64,000 nucleotides of DNA from Fen-1298 sp050015675 (GCA_050015675.1 JBEKAY010000002.1:164572-228571), one strand, 5' to 3'. Counted from the first letter of the stretch, positions 1 to 8,450 are shown. Notes: generated by a model not told the origin, from the letters alone. Numbers and translations: made by a program.

Positions 1-971
1 TCAGAACAGATTTGTCCAGTAATATCAACTTCGATGCATGAGTTGATTCCTACCATCTTATCATTTTGTGCAATGATGTATGGATTATTTGTATAATCGC
101 AAGGATGAAGCTCGAAGAGTGGATTGTTGTGGACATACTCATACAATTGCTGAGAACCTAATATGAATGTCGCGACAACTTTGCCGGGATGAAGTGTTTT
201 CTTCTGATTGGTGATGATTCCTTTCTCAATAGCTTTCACCACGCCGTCGGAAACCATTTCTGTGTGAATTCCTAAATGTTGTTTCCCTTCTATGCGTGCC
301 AGCACAGCATCCGGAATGCCGCCGATTCCTAATTGCAGAGTGGCGCCATCTTCTATCATCGGAGCAATGAAGTCGGCAATTTTTTCCTCGATCTCTGATG
401 CAGCAATTTGTTTCCCTTCAATGATTGGTACGGAGCACTCTACTATTTTATGAACACGCGATACATGAATAAAAACATCGCCCAATGTGCGCGGCATTCG
501 TTCATTGACTTGCGCTACGACGATCTTTGCATTCTCCGCAGCCCCTTTTGATGCGCCGCATTCAACTCCAAAGCTCATGAATCCGTGAGCATCCGGCGGT
601 GAAAGATGAACCAGTGCAACATCAAGTGGAATGTGCCCATCCCGGAAGAGTGCAGGGATTTGAGAAAGATGGATCGGAACATAATCCGATATTCCTTCCG
701 CGATGGATTGCCGGTCGCCAGGACCGACAAAGAGAGAATTGTGTCTGAAGTGTTGCGCCATGCCGGGTTTGGAGAGCGGATCATCACCGAGCAGCAAGAC
801 ATGATTTGCCTCTACATTCATCAGTTCCGATGCGCGTTTTGCGAGTGCATTCGTGAGTAGGAGCGGAGTTGCTGAATTACCGCTGATAAAAATACGATCG
901 TTAGATTTGACGACTTTAACCGCTTCTTCAATAGGAACAACTTTCGATTTATATTGATCGAGCCAGCTCAT
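1..971 (-). CDS. Acetyl-CoA hydrolase / 4-hydroxybutyrate-type CoA-transferase, C-terminus cut by window edge
   Basis: The reading frame opens with MSWLDQYKSK at 971 and runs off the left edge, so about 323 residues of a family usually near 430 are visible. It belongs to the acetyl-CoA hydrolase/transferase family, which moves CoA between an acyl-CoA and a free carboxylate such as acetate or 4-hydroxybutyrate. In the sequence, Glu238 lies in an IHTEM motif, the position of the catalytic glutamate that forms the enzyme-CoA thioester in 4-hydroxybutyrate CoA-transferase. A Gly-rich LQLGIGGIPDAV segment precedes it and an IEVDITGQ segment follows. Only 11 bases separate it from the upstream alanine-dehydrogenase-like gene, so the two are probably co-transcribed. 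Substrate cannot be read from sequence; butyrate, acetate, propionate or 4-hydroxybutyrate are all possible. Confidence 0.85.
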   Translation of the reverse strand, partial: MSWLDQYKSKVVPIEEAVKVVKSNDRIFISGNSATPLLLTNALAKRASELMNVEANHVLLLGDDPLSKPGMAQHFRHNSLFVGPGDRQSIAEGISDYVPIHLSQIPALFRDGHIPLDVALVHLSPPDAHGFMSFGVECGASKGAAENAKIVVAQVNERMPRTLGDVFIHVSRVHKIVECSVPIIEGKQIAASEIEEKIADFIAPMIEDGATLQLGIGGIPDAVLARIEGKQHLGIHTEMVSDGVVKAIEKGIITNQKKTLHPGKVVATFILGSQQLYEYVHNNPLFELHPCDYTNNPYIIAQNDKMVGINSCIEVDITGQICS

Positions 972-982
972 AATCAGTCCTA

Positions 983-2119
983 TTAAATTGTGGCTGCAGA
1001 AGAATTCAGTAACTGTTGCACATCCGCGACCTTCAAATCAAACGCCTTAGATGCTGCACGATTAGTACACTGTCCTCTGAACGTGCAGACTCCTTTTGAG
1101 AGACCGATATCAGCTCGAAGAACCTGTTCCATCCCAAGTTCTGTGGCTTCCCGTAAGAATGGAAGGAGCACATTCGTCCATCCAACTGTTGCTGTGCGCG
1201 GCACAGACGCCGGTGTATTCGGAACACAATAATGTACTACACCATGCATAATATAGATCGGATCAAGCAATGTCGTGGGGTGGCTTGTTTCCACACAACC
1301 GCCTTGATCGATAGAGATATCAACAATGACAGAACCGGGTTTCATTTGTTTTACCATGTTCTCAGAAACCAAATGCGGTGTCCTTTCACCTTTCAGCAAA
1401 ACTGCCCCGATGAGTACGTCGGCTTCACGCACGGCACACTCAATGTTGTATTGATCAGATACGGCAGTTGCGATTCTCCATCGAAACAAATCCTCCACAT
1501 CGCGTAAGCGGCTTATATTCTTGTCTATGATCATCACTTTCGCGCCAAGTCCAAGTGCAACACGAGCCGCAGTGCGCCCAACGGTTCCAGCGCCAAGAAT
1601 GAGCACATCAGCGGCAGGCACGCCGGGAATGCTTCCCAAGAGGACGCCGCGTCCGCCTTGACGGGCTTGGAGATAGTGTGCCGCTACTTGAATGGAAATC
1701 TGTCCGGCAATTTCTGCCATCGTTTGAACAATCGGCAGATCGCCGCGTTCATTTTCAATCAACTCATATCCGATGGCAGTTACATGCTTTTCAAGAAGAG
1801 TCTCTATTGTTTTTCGTTTGGAAATGGCAAGATGCAATGCCGAAAAAAGTGTTTGCCCCTCGTGGAGAATTTTGAGCTCTGAATCAGCGGGCGGTGCAAT
1901 TTTTAAAACAATATCAGATCGATTAATAACTTCTTCCGGACTGTACACAATCACGGCGCCTGCAATGATGTACTCATTGTCCGTAAAGAAGCTCAGCGCT
2001 CCAGCATTTCGTTCTACATACACAACAGCGCCTAAGCTCACCAATGTTTGTACACCGCCCGGCGTCAGCGCTACCCGCCGTTCCGAAGGAGCTATTTCCT
2101 TGAGTATGCCAATGTTCAT
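983..2119 (-). CDS. Alanine dehydrogenase family protein lacking the conserved catalytic lysine
   Basis: A 378-residue member of the alanine dehydrogenase/transhydrogenase-alpha family, which normally interconverts L-alanine and pyruvate with NAD(H) and ammonia. Visible family features: SERRVALTP with Arg15 (substrate carboxylate), LHLA with His96, a Rossmann motif ILGAGTVG, and VDISIDQGGC with the conserved Asp. Numbering matches the mycobacterial enzyme, which makes one change stand out: the VKVKEP motif reads LKIAPP, so the pyruvate-binding Lys75 is Ala. Homologues from other Bacteroidota also deviate here, as far as I recall, so this may be a divergent subgroup. The start has a good SD (AGGAAGG, 9 bases upstream). 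It lies downstream of the oxidoreductase genes and directly upstream of the CoA-transferase. Alanine dehydrogenase activity is therefore probable by family but uncertain. Confidence 0.8.
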   Translation of the reverse strand: MNIGILKEIAPSERRVALTPGGVQTLVSLGAVVYVERNAGALSFFTDNEYIIAGAVIVYSPEEVINRSDIVLKIAPPADSELKILHEGQTLFSALHLAISKRKTIETLLEKHVTAIGYELIENERGDLPIVQTMAEIAGQISIQVAAHYLQARQGGRGVLLGSIPGVPAADVLILGAGTVGRTAARVALGLGAKVMIIDKNISRLRDVEDLFRWRIATAVSDQYNIECAVREADVLIGAVLLKGERTPHLVSENMVKQMKPGSVIVDISIDQGGCVETSHPTTLLDPIYIMHGVVHYCVPNTPASVPRTATVGWTNVLLPFLREATELGMEQVLRADIGLSKGVCTFRGQCTNRAASKAFDLKVADVQQLLNSSAATI

Positions 2120-2341
2120 GCCATCAATCCTTCCTCTAATTTATTTCGTGCCGTACCTTAGAAAATGATTACGTGAAGTGCAAGATGCGTTATGAGTTTG
2201 TTCTATTGTAGTCCTGTGAATAGATGCAAAAGCTCTGAGCTATATACGTTGAATTTGTTGGTTATTCATCACAGAACCTCCATTCAAAATCCATAGAAAG
2301 CAATATTTCTGTGCGAAGATTTGTTCTCAGTATTGGCAGGT

Positions 2342-2662
2342 TTACAGGAATTCCGGATTACATTCAGAGATGACACCGTTGCTCACTTGACCACACGCGC
2401 GGATTTCATTCAGTTTCTGATTAATGTGCAAAACGATGGGACTCTTCTCCTCTAAAAGTTCGCGAACAAAAGAATTCACAGCCGGATAATCACATTCCGT
2501 CATAATTGCCTCGCAGAATTGAATCATCTCTGCTTCTTTACGCATTGCCTCAGTCAACATTTTGCATGTGATACGACAGTCATGGTTGCATTTTGGATAA
2601 CCAGTTGCAGTAGTATGTTCACTCCAAGCTTGAATTGCAGATTGTGTTTTATCCGTTTGCAT
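2342..2662 (-). CDS. Small Cys-rich protein encoded at the end of the 2-oxoacid oxidoreductase operon
   Basis: A 106-residue protein that I do not recognise. Its ATG overlaps the stop codon of the upstream gamma-subunit gene by one base (TAATG), which implies translational coupling and hence a role tied to the oxidoreductase. It has a C-x3-C-x3-C cluster at residues 25, 29 and 33 and further cysteines in FCEAIMTEC and near the C-terminus. The spacing differs from the ferredoxin CxxCxxC and radical-SAM Cx3CxxC motifs. There is no signal peptide or membrane segment. A metal- or cluster-binding accessory protein is possible, but nothing in the sequence proves it. It is the last gene before a 222-base gap ahead of the alanine-dehydrogenase-like gene. 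Confidence 0.6.
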   Translation of the reverse strand: MQTDKTQSAIQAWSEHTTATGYPKCNHDCRITCKMLTEAMRKEAEMIQFCEAIMTECDYPAVNSFVRELLEEKSPIVLHINQKLNEIRACGQVSNGVISECNPEFL

Positions 2663-3237
2663 TATCGCGCCGCCATTTCAGTTGTTGCCTCTATCGCCAA
2701 TTCCCTACCCCGCACTAACGCTTGTTCATTTATAGGAATTAGATGTTGTCTATGCGGAGGCAGAACATTATGAAGAGCACTTATTACATGCTCCAACTTT
2801 ACAATAGGACGTAGTTGGAGGAAAGCGCCGAGCAGCACCATGTTTGCTACTTGTTTGCTTTTGAGATTTTGGGCTTCTTCTAATCCTGCAATAGCTAGAA
2901 CCTTGATGTCTTTTCTTTTTGGCGGACGTATGATTGTGGATTTTTCATAAATTAAAATGCCGCCCGGCTTCACGGCGTTTTCAAATTTTTCGATCGACGG
3001 CTGATTCAATACAATGGCAGTATCAAATCTTGTGACAATAGGGGAACTGATACGTGAATCAGAAACAATCACTGTGCAATTTGCTGTGCCGCCGCGCATC
3101 TCGGGACCATAGGAGGGCATCCAACTTACTTCTTTGTTTCCTTCCGTTGCGGCGTACGCGATGATTTGCCCCATGGAAAGAACTCCCTGACCGCCAAAGC
3201 CAGCAATAATTATTTCTTGAGTCGTGTTCATATTCAT
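2662..3237 (-). CDS. vorC: 2-oxoacid:ferredoxin oxidoreductase, gamma subunit (VorC/KorC type)
   Basis: A 191-residue gamma subunit of the ferredoxin-linked 2-oxoacid oxidoreductase family. The N-terminal IIIAGFGGQGVLSMGQ motif is the hallmark of this subunit, followed by SYGPEMRGGTANC and the VLNQPS segment. The subunit completes the TPP enzyme that oxidatively decarboxylates a 2-oxoacid to acyl-CoA, reducing ferredoxin in the cytoplasm. Its order after delta, alpha and beta genes and the VorB-like character of the alpha subunit suggest a branched-chain 2-oxoacid (VOR) or 2-oxoglutarate (KOR) enzyme. A second Met two residues in is an alternative start. Confidence 0.9.
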   Translation of the reverse strand: MNMNTTQEIIIAGFGGQGVLSMGQIIAYAATEGNKEVSWMPSYGPEMRGGTANCTVIVSDSRISSPIVTRFDTAIVLNQPSIEKFENAVKPGGILIYEKSTIIRPPKRKDIKVLAIAGLEEAQNLKSKQVANMVLLGAFLQLRPIVKLEHVISALHNVLPPHRQHLIPINEQALVRGRELAIEATTEMAAR

Positions 3238-3305
3238 AGCCGTGTTAATTTTAAAGAGGATGTTCCTTTACTATCATTCATTACACAGTTGAACAGAGTT
3301 CTCAA

Positions 3306-4073
3306 TTAACTCTTCGGCACTTTAATATCGCCAAGAGGATAAAATGGAAACATATTTTTCTCCAACCACTCATTTGATTCTACTGGTGTCATTTTCCAAC
3401 CCGACGGGCAATTAGAGATAACTTCGATAAAACAGGTTCCCCTTTTTTCTTTTTGATATTTGAATGATAGAGAAATTGCCTTCTTCAACTTACGTACGGC
3501 TGCTGTATTGTGTACCGAGTGTCGTGAAACATAGTACGCGCCGGGAAGCTGAGCAATTAATTCTGTAATCTTCAGCGGATTGCCCATAGTGAGTGCTTCG
3601 CGCCCAAATGGTGACGTTGTTGTTTTCATCCCCAATAATGATGTGGGAGCCATCTGACCACCTGTCATTCCGTATATACCGTTGTTGATAAAGAGCATCA
3701 GAATATTCTCACCGCGATTGACAGTATGAATTGTTTCACCAGTACCAATTGCTGCAAGATCGCCGTCGCCTTGATAAGAAAAAATATATTTATCGGGAAG
3801 AACACGCTTAATTCCTGTCGCTACTGCACTCGCGCGTCCGTGTGCAGCTTCTTGCATATCGATGTTCATATAGTCGTATGCAAATACAGCACATCCTACA
3901 GGCGCCACGCCGACGGTTTCTTCCTGAATATTCATTTCCTCAATAACTTCCATCAGGATTTTATGCACAACGCCGTGTCCGCATCCCGGGCAATAGTGTG
4001 TCGGCGTATCGGTAAGCGTTTTCGGTTTTGTATAAACAACTTCTAATCCGTCAATTTTCGTTGCTGTTTCCAT
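3306..4073 (-). CDS. vorA: 2-oxoacid:ferredoxin oxidoreductase, beta subunit (TPP-binding)
   Basis: The thiamine-pyrophosphate-binding beta subunit, about 255 residues. It carries HYCPGCGHG near the N-terminus, the TPP/Mg segment YQGDGDLAAIG, and FINNGIYGMTGGQ, all typical of KorB/VorA/PorB. It supplies the catalytic cofactor for decarboxylation of the 2-oxoacid and transfer of the acyl group to CoA. The frame is open further upstream to 4115, overlapping the alpha gene, but the ATG at 4073 is preferred: a GAGG SD lies 8 bases upstream and the start falls 10 bases after the alpha-subunit stop at 4084. It is part of the same minus-strand operon as its neighbours. Confidence 0.9.
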   Translation of the reverse strand: METATKIDGLEVVYTKPKTLTDTPTHYCPGCGHGVVHKILMEVIEEMNIQEETVGVAPVGCAVFAYDYMNIDMQEAAHGRASAVATGIKRVLPDKYIFSYQGDGDLAAIGTGETIHTVNRGENILMLFINNGIYGMTGGQMAPTSLLGMKTTTSPFGREALTMGNPLKITELIAQLPGAYYVSRHSVHNTAAVRKLKKAISLSFKYQKEKRGTCFIEVISNCPSGWKMTPVESNEWLEKNMFPFYPLGDIKVPKS

Positions 4074-4083
4074 TTCTTTTACC

Positions 4084-5187
4084 TCACACACGTGCCATTT
4101 GAAATTCTTTGGCAATTGCTTCTACTTGTGTCAGTACTTCTTCCGGCGATGGAATCATTCCGCCCATCCGTCCATAGAAATGCACATGACATTTGCCTTT
4201 AATTGCAAGCCGTACATCTTCTACCATTTGTCCTGCATTCATCTCAACTGTCAGAAATACTTTTACATGCTTCGTTAACTTTGCAAGCGCATCTGTCGGA
4301 AATGGGTAGAGCGTGATGGGACGAAGTAATCCAACTTTTAATCCTTGTTCACGTGCAAGGTTCATAGTCTTACCGCATATGCGTGATGATAATCCAAAGG
4401 CAACAAGAACTATTTCTGCATCTTCAGTCTGGAATTCTTCCCACCGGACTTCCTTTTGTAAATCACGGTATTTTTCTTGCAGGGCTAAATTTAATTTCTC
4501 CATTCGTTCCGGTTGAATGAAAAGAGAAGTAATAATATTCCTCTCTCGCGAATTCGGTTTGCCGATTGTTGCCCAAGGGGCATTCGTTTTTGGCAGGGAT
4601 CCTACTGCGGGCAATGTAACTTTCTCCATCATCTGACCAAGTGCGCCGTCGGCAAGAATCATTGCCGGATTACGGTACTTCTCTGTTAAACGAAACGCAT
4701 CGAACATAAAATCCACCATTTCCTGCACTGACGATGGCGCAAGGACAATGAGATGATAATCGCCATGACCGCCGCTTTTTACCGCTTGAAAATAATCTGC
4801 CTGTGATGGCTGAATAGTGCCAAGACCGGGCCCGCCTCGCTGAACATTGACAATCACTGCCGGCAGTTGCGCGGACGCCATATAAGAGAGACATTCTTGC
4901 ATCAAGCTAATGCCGGGGCTGGATGATGAAATCATTACGCGAGCACCGGCGCCAGAGGCGCCGTGCACCATATTGATTGCCGCAAGTTCGCTTTCTGCTT
5001 GCAATATCACGACGCCTGGATAGTTTGGCTGCTGAACTGCAAGATACTCCATAATTTCTGTTTGCGGTGTAATGGGATACCCAAAGTAGGCTTGCATACC
5101 TGCACGCAACGCAGCCTCAGCAAGCGCTTCATTGCCTTTCATCAACCGAGTGTTAAATTTTTCGTTTCCGCCTGCCATGGTTTTCAC
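4084..5187 (-). CDS. vorB: 2-oxoacid:ferredoxin oxidoreductase, alpha subunit (VorB-like)
   Basis: A 367-residue alpha subunit (pyrimidine-binding plus domain II of the 2-oxoacid:ferredoxin oxidoreductases). Diagnostic stretches are LMKGNEALAEAA, YFGYPITPQTEI, ESELAAINMVHGA, SSSSPGISLMQE and GGPGLGTIQPSQ, which match the VorB/KorA pattern more closely than pyruvate oxidoreductase. The predicted reaction is 2-oxoacid + CoA + oxidised ferredoxin to acyl-CoA + CO2 + reduced ferredoxin. The length is normal for the separate-subunit form. Valine-derived 3-methyl-2-oxobutanoate is the best guess for substrate by resemblance to VorB; 2-oxoglutarate cannot be excluded. Confidence 0.9.
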   Translation of the reverse strand: MKTMAGGNEKFNTRLMKGNEALAEAALRAGMQAYFGYPITPQTEIMEYLAVQQPNYPGVVILQAESELAAINMVHGASGAGARVMISSSSPGISLMQECLSYMASAQLPAVIVNVQRGGPGLGTIQPSQADYFQAVKSGGHGDYHLIVLAPSSVQEMVDFMFDAFRLTEKYRNPAMILADGALGQMMEKVTLPAVGSLPKTNAPWATIGKPNSRERNIITSLFIQPERMEKLNLALQEKYRDLQKEVRWEEFQTEDAEIVLVAFGLSSRICGKTMNLAREQGLKVGLLRPITLYPFPTDALAKLTKHVKVFLTVEMNAGQMVEDVRLAIKGKCHVHFYGRMGGMIPSPEEVLTQVEAIAKEFQMARV

Positions 5188-5230
5188 ATTTCTTGAATTA
5201 ATGATTTATTTGAAACTGCTGATTGCGCTT

Positions 5231-5494
5231 TTATCTCTCGCTGTTGCTTAAGGAATTTTTTGACGTTGCTGATTTTATAGCTTTTGGTTGACGGTACACC
5301 GTTATAGCACTGTCAGGACACACGATGGCGCAATTGATACATCCGGTGCAAGAATCATTCTTCAATTGTACATATCGGTAACCCTTCAAATTCAAATTAG
5401 ATGATAATTCCAGACAGTCCTGCGGACACGCTGCAATGCACAGCTCGCATGCTTTGCAAATTTCTGTTGCAACAATAATTGTTCCTCGAATCAT
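5231..5494 (-). CDS. vorD: 2-oxoacid:ferredoxin oxidoreductase, delta subunit, 2[4Fe-4S] ferredoxin-like
   Basis: An 87-residue ferredoxin-type subunit with two complete CxxCxxCxxxCP motifs (CKACELCIAACP near residues 13-24 and CTGCINCAIVCP near 49-60), each of which ligates a [4Fe-4S] cluster. It passes electrons from the TPP site to external ferredoxin. It is the first gene of the oxidoreductase operon, ahead of the alpha, beta and gamma genes and the small Cys-rich gene. The C-terminal tail is Ser/Lys-rich and unremarkable. A possible sigma-54-type promoter lies about 75-90 bases upstream. Confidence 0.9.
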   Translation of the reverse strand: MIRGTIIVATEICKACELCIAACPQDCLELSSNLNLKGYRYVQLKNDSCTGCINCAIVCPDSAITVYRQPKAIKSATSKNSLSNSER

Positions 5495-5568
5495 TTATTG
5501 CTCCGGTGGAATTTTTTGTGTTAACCGATTAACTAAAGAAATAATTGCATATGAGTTTGCTGTTAATG

Positions 5569-5584
5569 CTCAAGTAGTGTGCCA
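5569..5584 (-). promoter_or_regulatory. Possible sigma-54 (-24/-12) promoter upstream of the oxidoreductase operon
   Basis: Read on the minus strand, TGGCAC is followed after five bases by TTGAG, close to the RpoN consensus TGGCAC-N5-TTGC but with A in place of the -12 C. The site would start a transcript with a leader of about 60 bases ahead of the gene at 5494. An NtrC-type activator with a GAFTDA motif is encoded in this window, so sigma-54 is in use. The -12 mismatch makes this weak. Confidence 0.2.
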
Positions 5585-5779
5585 CATAGCACATTCTGTG
5601 TCAAAACGGCTTAAATACTGTATTTCAAATAAAAAGAAAGAGTGCTTGGCACTTTTAGGAAGATTACAGAATTGCTTTCCTGAAAGCGATAAGGGACAAA
5701 ACAATCAGATGAAGTTCATCTTCCGCCATTGATGGTGAAGTAAAGACAAACTCCATCTTTTGATGTTTGTGATTCCCTG

Positions 5780-8074
5780 CTACCTGCACAGAACTTCATC
5801 AGGAGTTCCGGGCGGATGTTCTGCAATTCGCTGTGCTTCTGAGACAGCTACCGCCGTAATATTGACGATGTCGTTAACATCGCATCCAGGTACGAGTAAA
5901 TACACCGGCTTGCGAATTCCCAGCAGCATTGGTCCAATTGCTGTCGCCCCGCCAAGTTTCGATAGAAGTTTGTACGCAATGTTCGCAGATGCTAAATCGG
6001 GACAGACCAACACATTTGCATCGCCTTTGATTTTGCTGAACGGGAAAAATTCCGATACAATATCCGGGCTAACTGCTGAGTCTGCCATGATTTCTCCATC
6101 GACAACAAGAGTAGGTGCTTTCTTTTTAATGATCTCCACTGCCTTCCGTACTTTTTCTGTCAGCGGGTGTTGTGTGCTTCCGAAATTACTGAATGACAAC
6201 ATTGCGACTCTTGGCGTAATATTCATATAGATTGCTTTCTCCGCCGTCAGAATTGCAATGTCGGCAAGATCTTCAGCACTCGGTTCAATATTCACCGTTG
6301 CGTCGGCGATGAAGATTGTCTGGTTTTTAAAAACCATCATATACGCACCGCAAATATTCTGCACGCCTTCCCGTTTACCTATTATTTGAAGTGCGGGACG
6401 GATTGTTTCAGGATAATGTTCAGTTAATCCGGAGACCAAGCCATCCGCATCTCCCATCTCTACCATCATCATACCGAATATGTTATAATTATTCTTCAGC
6501 ATTTGACGCGCTGATGCAGATGTCATTCCCTTGCGTTTGCGAAGATCGTATAACGCCGATACATATTCCTCAAATCGTGGTGATTTTCTTGGGCGGATGA
6601 TTTCAACGCCAGCAAGATCAAGGCCAAGATCTTTGATATGCTGGTTGATCGTATCAGGTGTGCCCAGCAGAATTGGTTTGGCGATTCCTTCATCCAGAAG
6701 CATTTGTGCGGCGCGGAGAATTTTATCTTCATCACCTTCAGGGAAAACGATACGTTTTGGTTCACTCTTTGCCTTGTTGACAAAAAACCGCATTACTTCA
6801 CGGGATTTCCCCAAACGTGCTTCAAGCGAGTCACGGTACTGATCAAAATCTGTTATAGGATTTTTTGCAACGCCGCTAGCCATAGCAGCTTTCGCAACCG
6901 CGGCTGCTTCATAAAAGAGCACGCGCGGATCAAATGGTTTCGGAAGGATATAATCACGTCCAAACTCCAGCCGCTTCTTCCCGTACGCTTTCAAAACATT
7001 ATCCGGTACATCTTCTTTCGCAAGCAGTGCCAAAGATCGCGAGGCGGCAAGCTTCATTTCGTCATTAATTGAGGAAGCGCGTACATCTAACGCTCCACGG
7101 AAGATGAACGGAAACCCAAGTACATTATTAACCTGATTCGGAAAATCTGAACGTCCTGTCGCCATAATAATATCGTCGCGAACGCTTGTTGCGTCTTCAT
7201 ACGTAATTTCTGGATCAGGATTCGCCATTGCAAATACGATCGGTTTGTCCGCCATCGACTTGACCATTTCCTTCGACATCACTCCTTTTCCCGAAACACC
7301 ACAGAAGACATCTGCTCCTTTTATGGCATCGGCAAGCGATCGGGCATTTGTTTGAACGGCAAAATATTCTTTGTATTGATTCATGCCTTCCGTTCTGCCT
7401 TTGTACACAACGCCTTTTGTATCTACAAGAATTATGTTTTCCCGCTTCACACCTAACTTTTCATAGAGCTTTGCACAAGCGATGCCGGCGGCTCCAGCGC
7501 CGCTGAATACAACTTTTGCTTGATCTATCTTCTTCCCCTGAATTTCCAGAGCATTTACTAATGCCGCACCACTGATGATAGCCGTGCCATGTTGATCGTC
7601 GTGAAAGACCGGAATGTTCATCGTCTTCTTCAGCGCTTCTTCAATATAAAAACACTCTGGCGCTTTGATGTCTTCGAGATTGATGCCGCCGAAGGTCGGT
7701 TCCAGCAATTGCACGGCTTTAATAATCTCATCAGCGTTGTGTGTGTTCAACTCGATGTCGAACACATCAATATCCGCAAAGCGTTTGAATAACACACCCT
7801 TACCTTCCATTACCGGTTTACCGGCAAGCGCGCCGATATCGCCCAAGCCAAGAACTGCTGTTCCGTTTGAAACCACGCCGACAAGATTTCCCTTGGCTGT
7901 GTACTTATAGGCTTCTTCCGGATTCGTATGAATTTCAAGGCATGGCTCGGCAACTCCCGGCGTGTATGCAAGCGACAAATCGCGCTGCGTCTGACATGGC
8001 TTAGAAGAAACAACTTCTATTTTGCCTTTGCGGCCCATTGAATGGTAATCGAGTGCTTCTTGCTTACGAATCAT
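5780..8074 (-). CDS. maeB: NADP-dependent malic enzyme with C-terminal phosphotransacetylase-like domain
   Basis: A 764-residue MaeB-type malic enzyme that decarboxylates malate to pyruvate with reduction of NADP. The N-terminal catalytic part (about 1-420) shows LAYTPGVAEPC, FKRFADIDVFDIEL, the DDQHGTA segment and a Rossmann VFSGAGAAGIACA. The C-terminal part (about 430-760) is the phosphate acetyl/butyryltransferase fold, with FPEGDEDKILRAA and ADATVNIEPSAEDLADIA. In characterised MaeB enzymes this domain does not act as a phosphotransacetylase but senses acetyl-CoA. Length and domain order are normal. It lies upstream of the oxidoreductase operon on the same strand, separated by 285 bases, and links the TCA pool to pyruvate and acyl-CoA metabolism. 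Confidence 0.93.
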   Translation of the reverse strand: MIRKQEALDYHSMGRKGKIEVVSSKPCQTQRDLSLAYTPGVAEPCLEIHTNPEEAYKYTAKGNLVGVVSNGTAVLGLGDIGALAGKPVMEGKGVLFKRFADIDVFDIELNTHNADEIIKAVQLLEPTFGGINLEDIKAPECFYIEEALKKTMNIPVFHDDQHGTAIISGAALVNALEIQGKKIDQAKVVFSGAGAAGIACAKLYEKLGVKRENIILVDTKGVVYKGRTEGMNQYKEYFAVQTNARSLADAIKGADVFCGVSGKGVMSKEMVKSMADKPIVFAMANPDPEITYEDATSVRDDIIMATGRSDFPNQVNNVLGFPFIFRGALDVRASSINDEMKLAASRSLALLAKEDVPDNVLKAYGKKRLEFGRDYILPKPFDPRVLFYEAAAVAKAAMASGVAKNPITDFDQYRDSLEARLGKSREVMRFFVNKAKSEPKRIVFPEGDEDKILRAAQMLLDEGIAKPILLGTPDTINQHIKDLGLDLAGVEIIRPRKSPRFEEYVSALYDLRKRKGMTSASARQMLKNNYNIFGMMMVEMGDADGLVSGLTEHYPETIRPALQIIGKREGVQNICGAYMMVFKNQTIFIADATVNIEPSAEDLADIAILTAEKAIYMNITPRVAMLSFSNFGSTQHPLTEKVRKAVEIIKKKAPTLVVDGEIMADSAVSPDIVSEFFPFSKIKGDANVLVCPDLASANIAYKLLSKLGGATAIGPMLLGIRKPVYLLVPGCDVNDIVNITAVAVSEAQRIAEHPPGTPDEVLCR

Positions 8075-8450
8075 AAAACCTCCATTCTAAGAATTATTTT
8101 GATTACTTGAAGTGATAATAAAGTATAATGAGTTTTAGTAATGAACGCAAACTTGTCTTCAAACTTGCCATCTCTTCTTGTTGTGCGTAGAAATTGAATG
8201 CACTCTATCTATCCAAAAACACAACCACCGCTTAACCGGCTTGGTTCAATGAACTACCTCACTCTGGAGATTGTTGATGTTCAAAAAACGAAATAGAATA
8301 CCGACAGTCCGGAAAACACAAAGCCCAATTCCATAACCGCAGAATTGGGCTTTAACTCGTGAACTTAGTATTCGAACCCTTTTTACTTTCTTGTTTAATC
8401 TGATCCCAGCTAAAAGCACTCTCGGATGATTCCGACACAAAACGTTGGAA
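8075..8450. other. Intergenic region between the malic enzyme and adenylate cyclase genes
   Basis: These 376 bases contain one clear element, the terminator at 8320-8353. A GGTTCGAAT-like T-loop string occurs near 8370 on the minus strand but has no pairing T-stem. The remainder is AT-rich and presumably holds the promoter of the malic enzyme gene, which I cannot place with confidence. Confidence 0.5.
8320..8353 (-). terminator. Rho-independent terminator after the adenylate cyclase gene
   Basis: A perfect 12-base inverted repeat (AAAGCCCAATTC / GAATTGGGCTTT) with a 10-base loop. On the minus strand the right arm ends in TTTGTGTTTT, a moderately T-rich tail. It lies about 100 bases downstream of the cyclase stop and closes the barrel-cyclase transcript. 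Confidence 0.75.

Noticed and set aside
606..860. Plus-strand open frame within the CoA-transferase region
   Set aside because: It is antisense to a clear CoA-transferase frame that continues on both sides and includes the catalytic Glu.
5436..5732. Plus-strand open frame upstream of the ferredoxin-like gene
   Set aside because: It overlaps the start of the ferredoxin subunit antisense, has no SD and no protein-like composition.
8362..8440. T-loop-like GGTTCGAAT on the minus strand suggesting a tRNA
   Set aside because: The bases flanking the loop do not form a T-stem, and no acceptor or anticodon stem can be drawn at tRNA spacing.
8246..8440. Minus-strand open frame of 64 codons between malic enzyme and cyclase
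   Set aside because: It runs through the terminator hairpin at 8320-8353 and has no recognisable motif.
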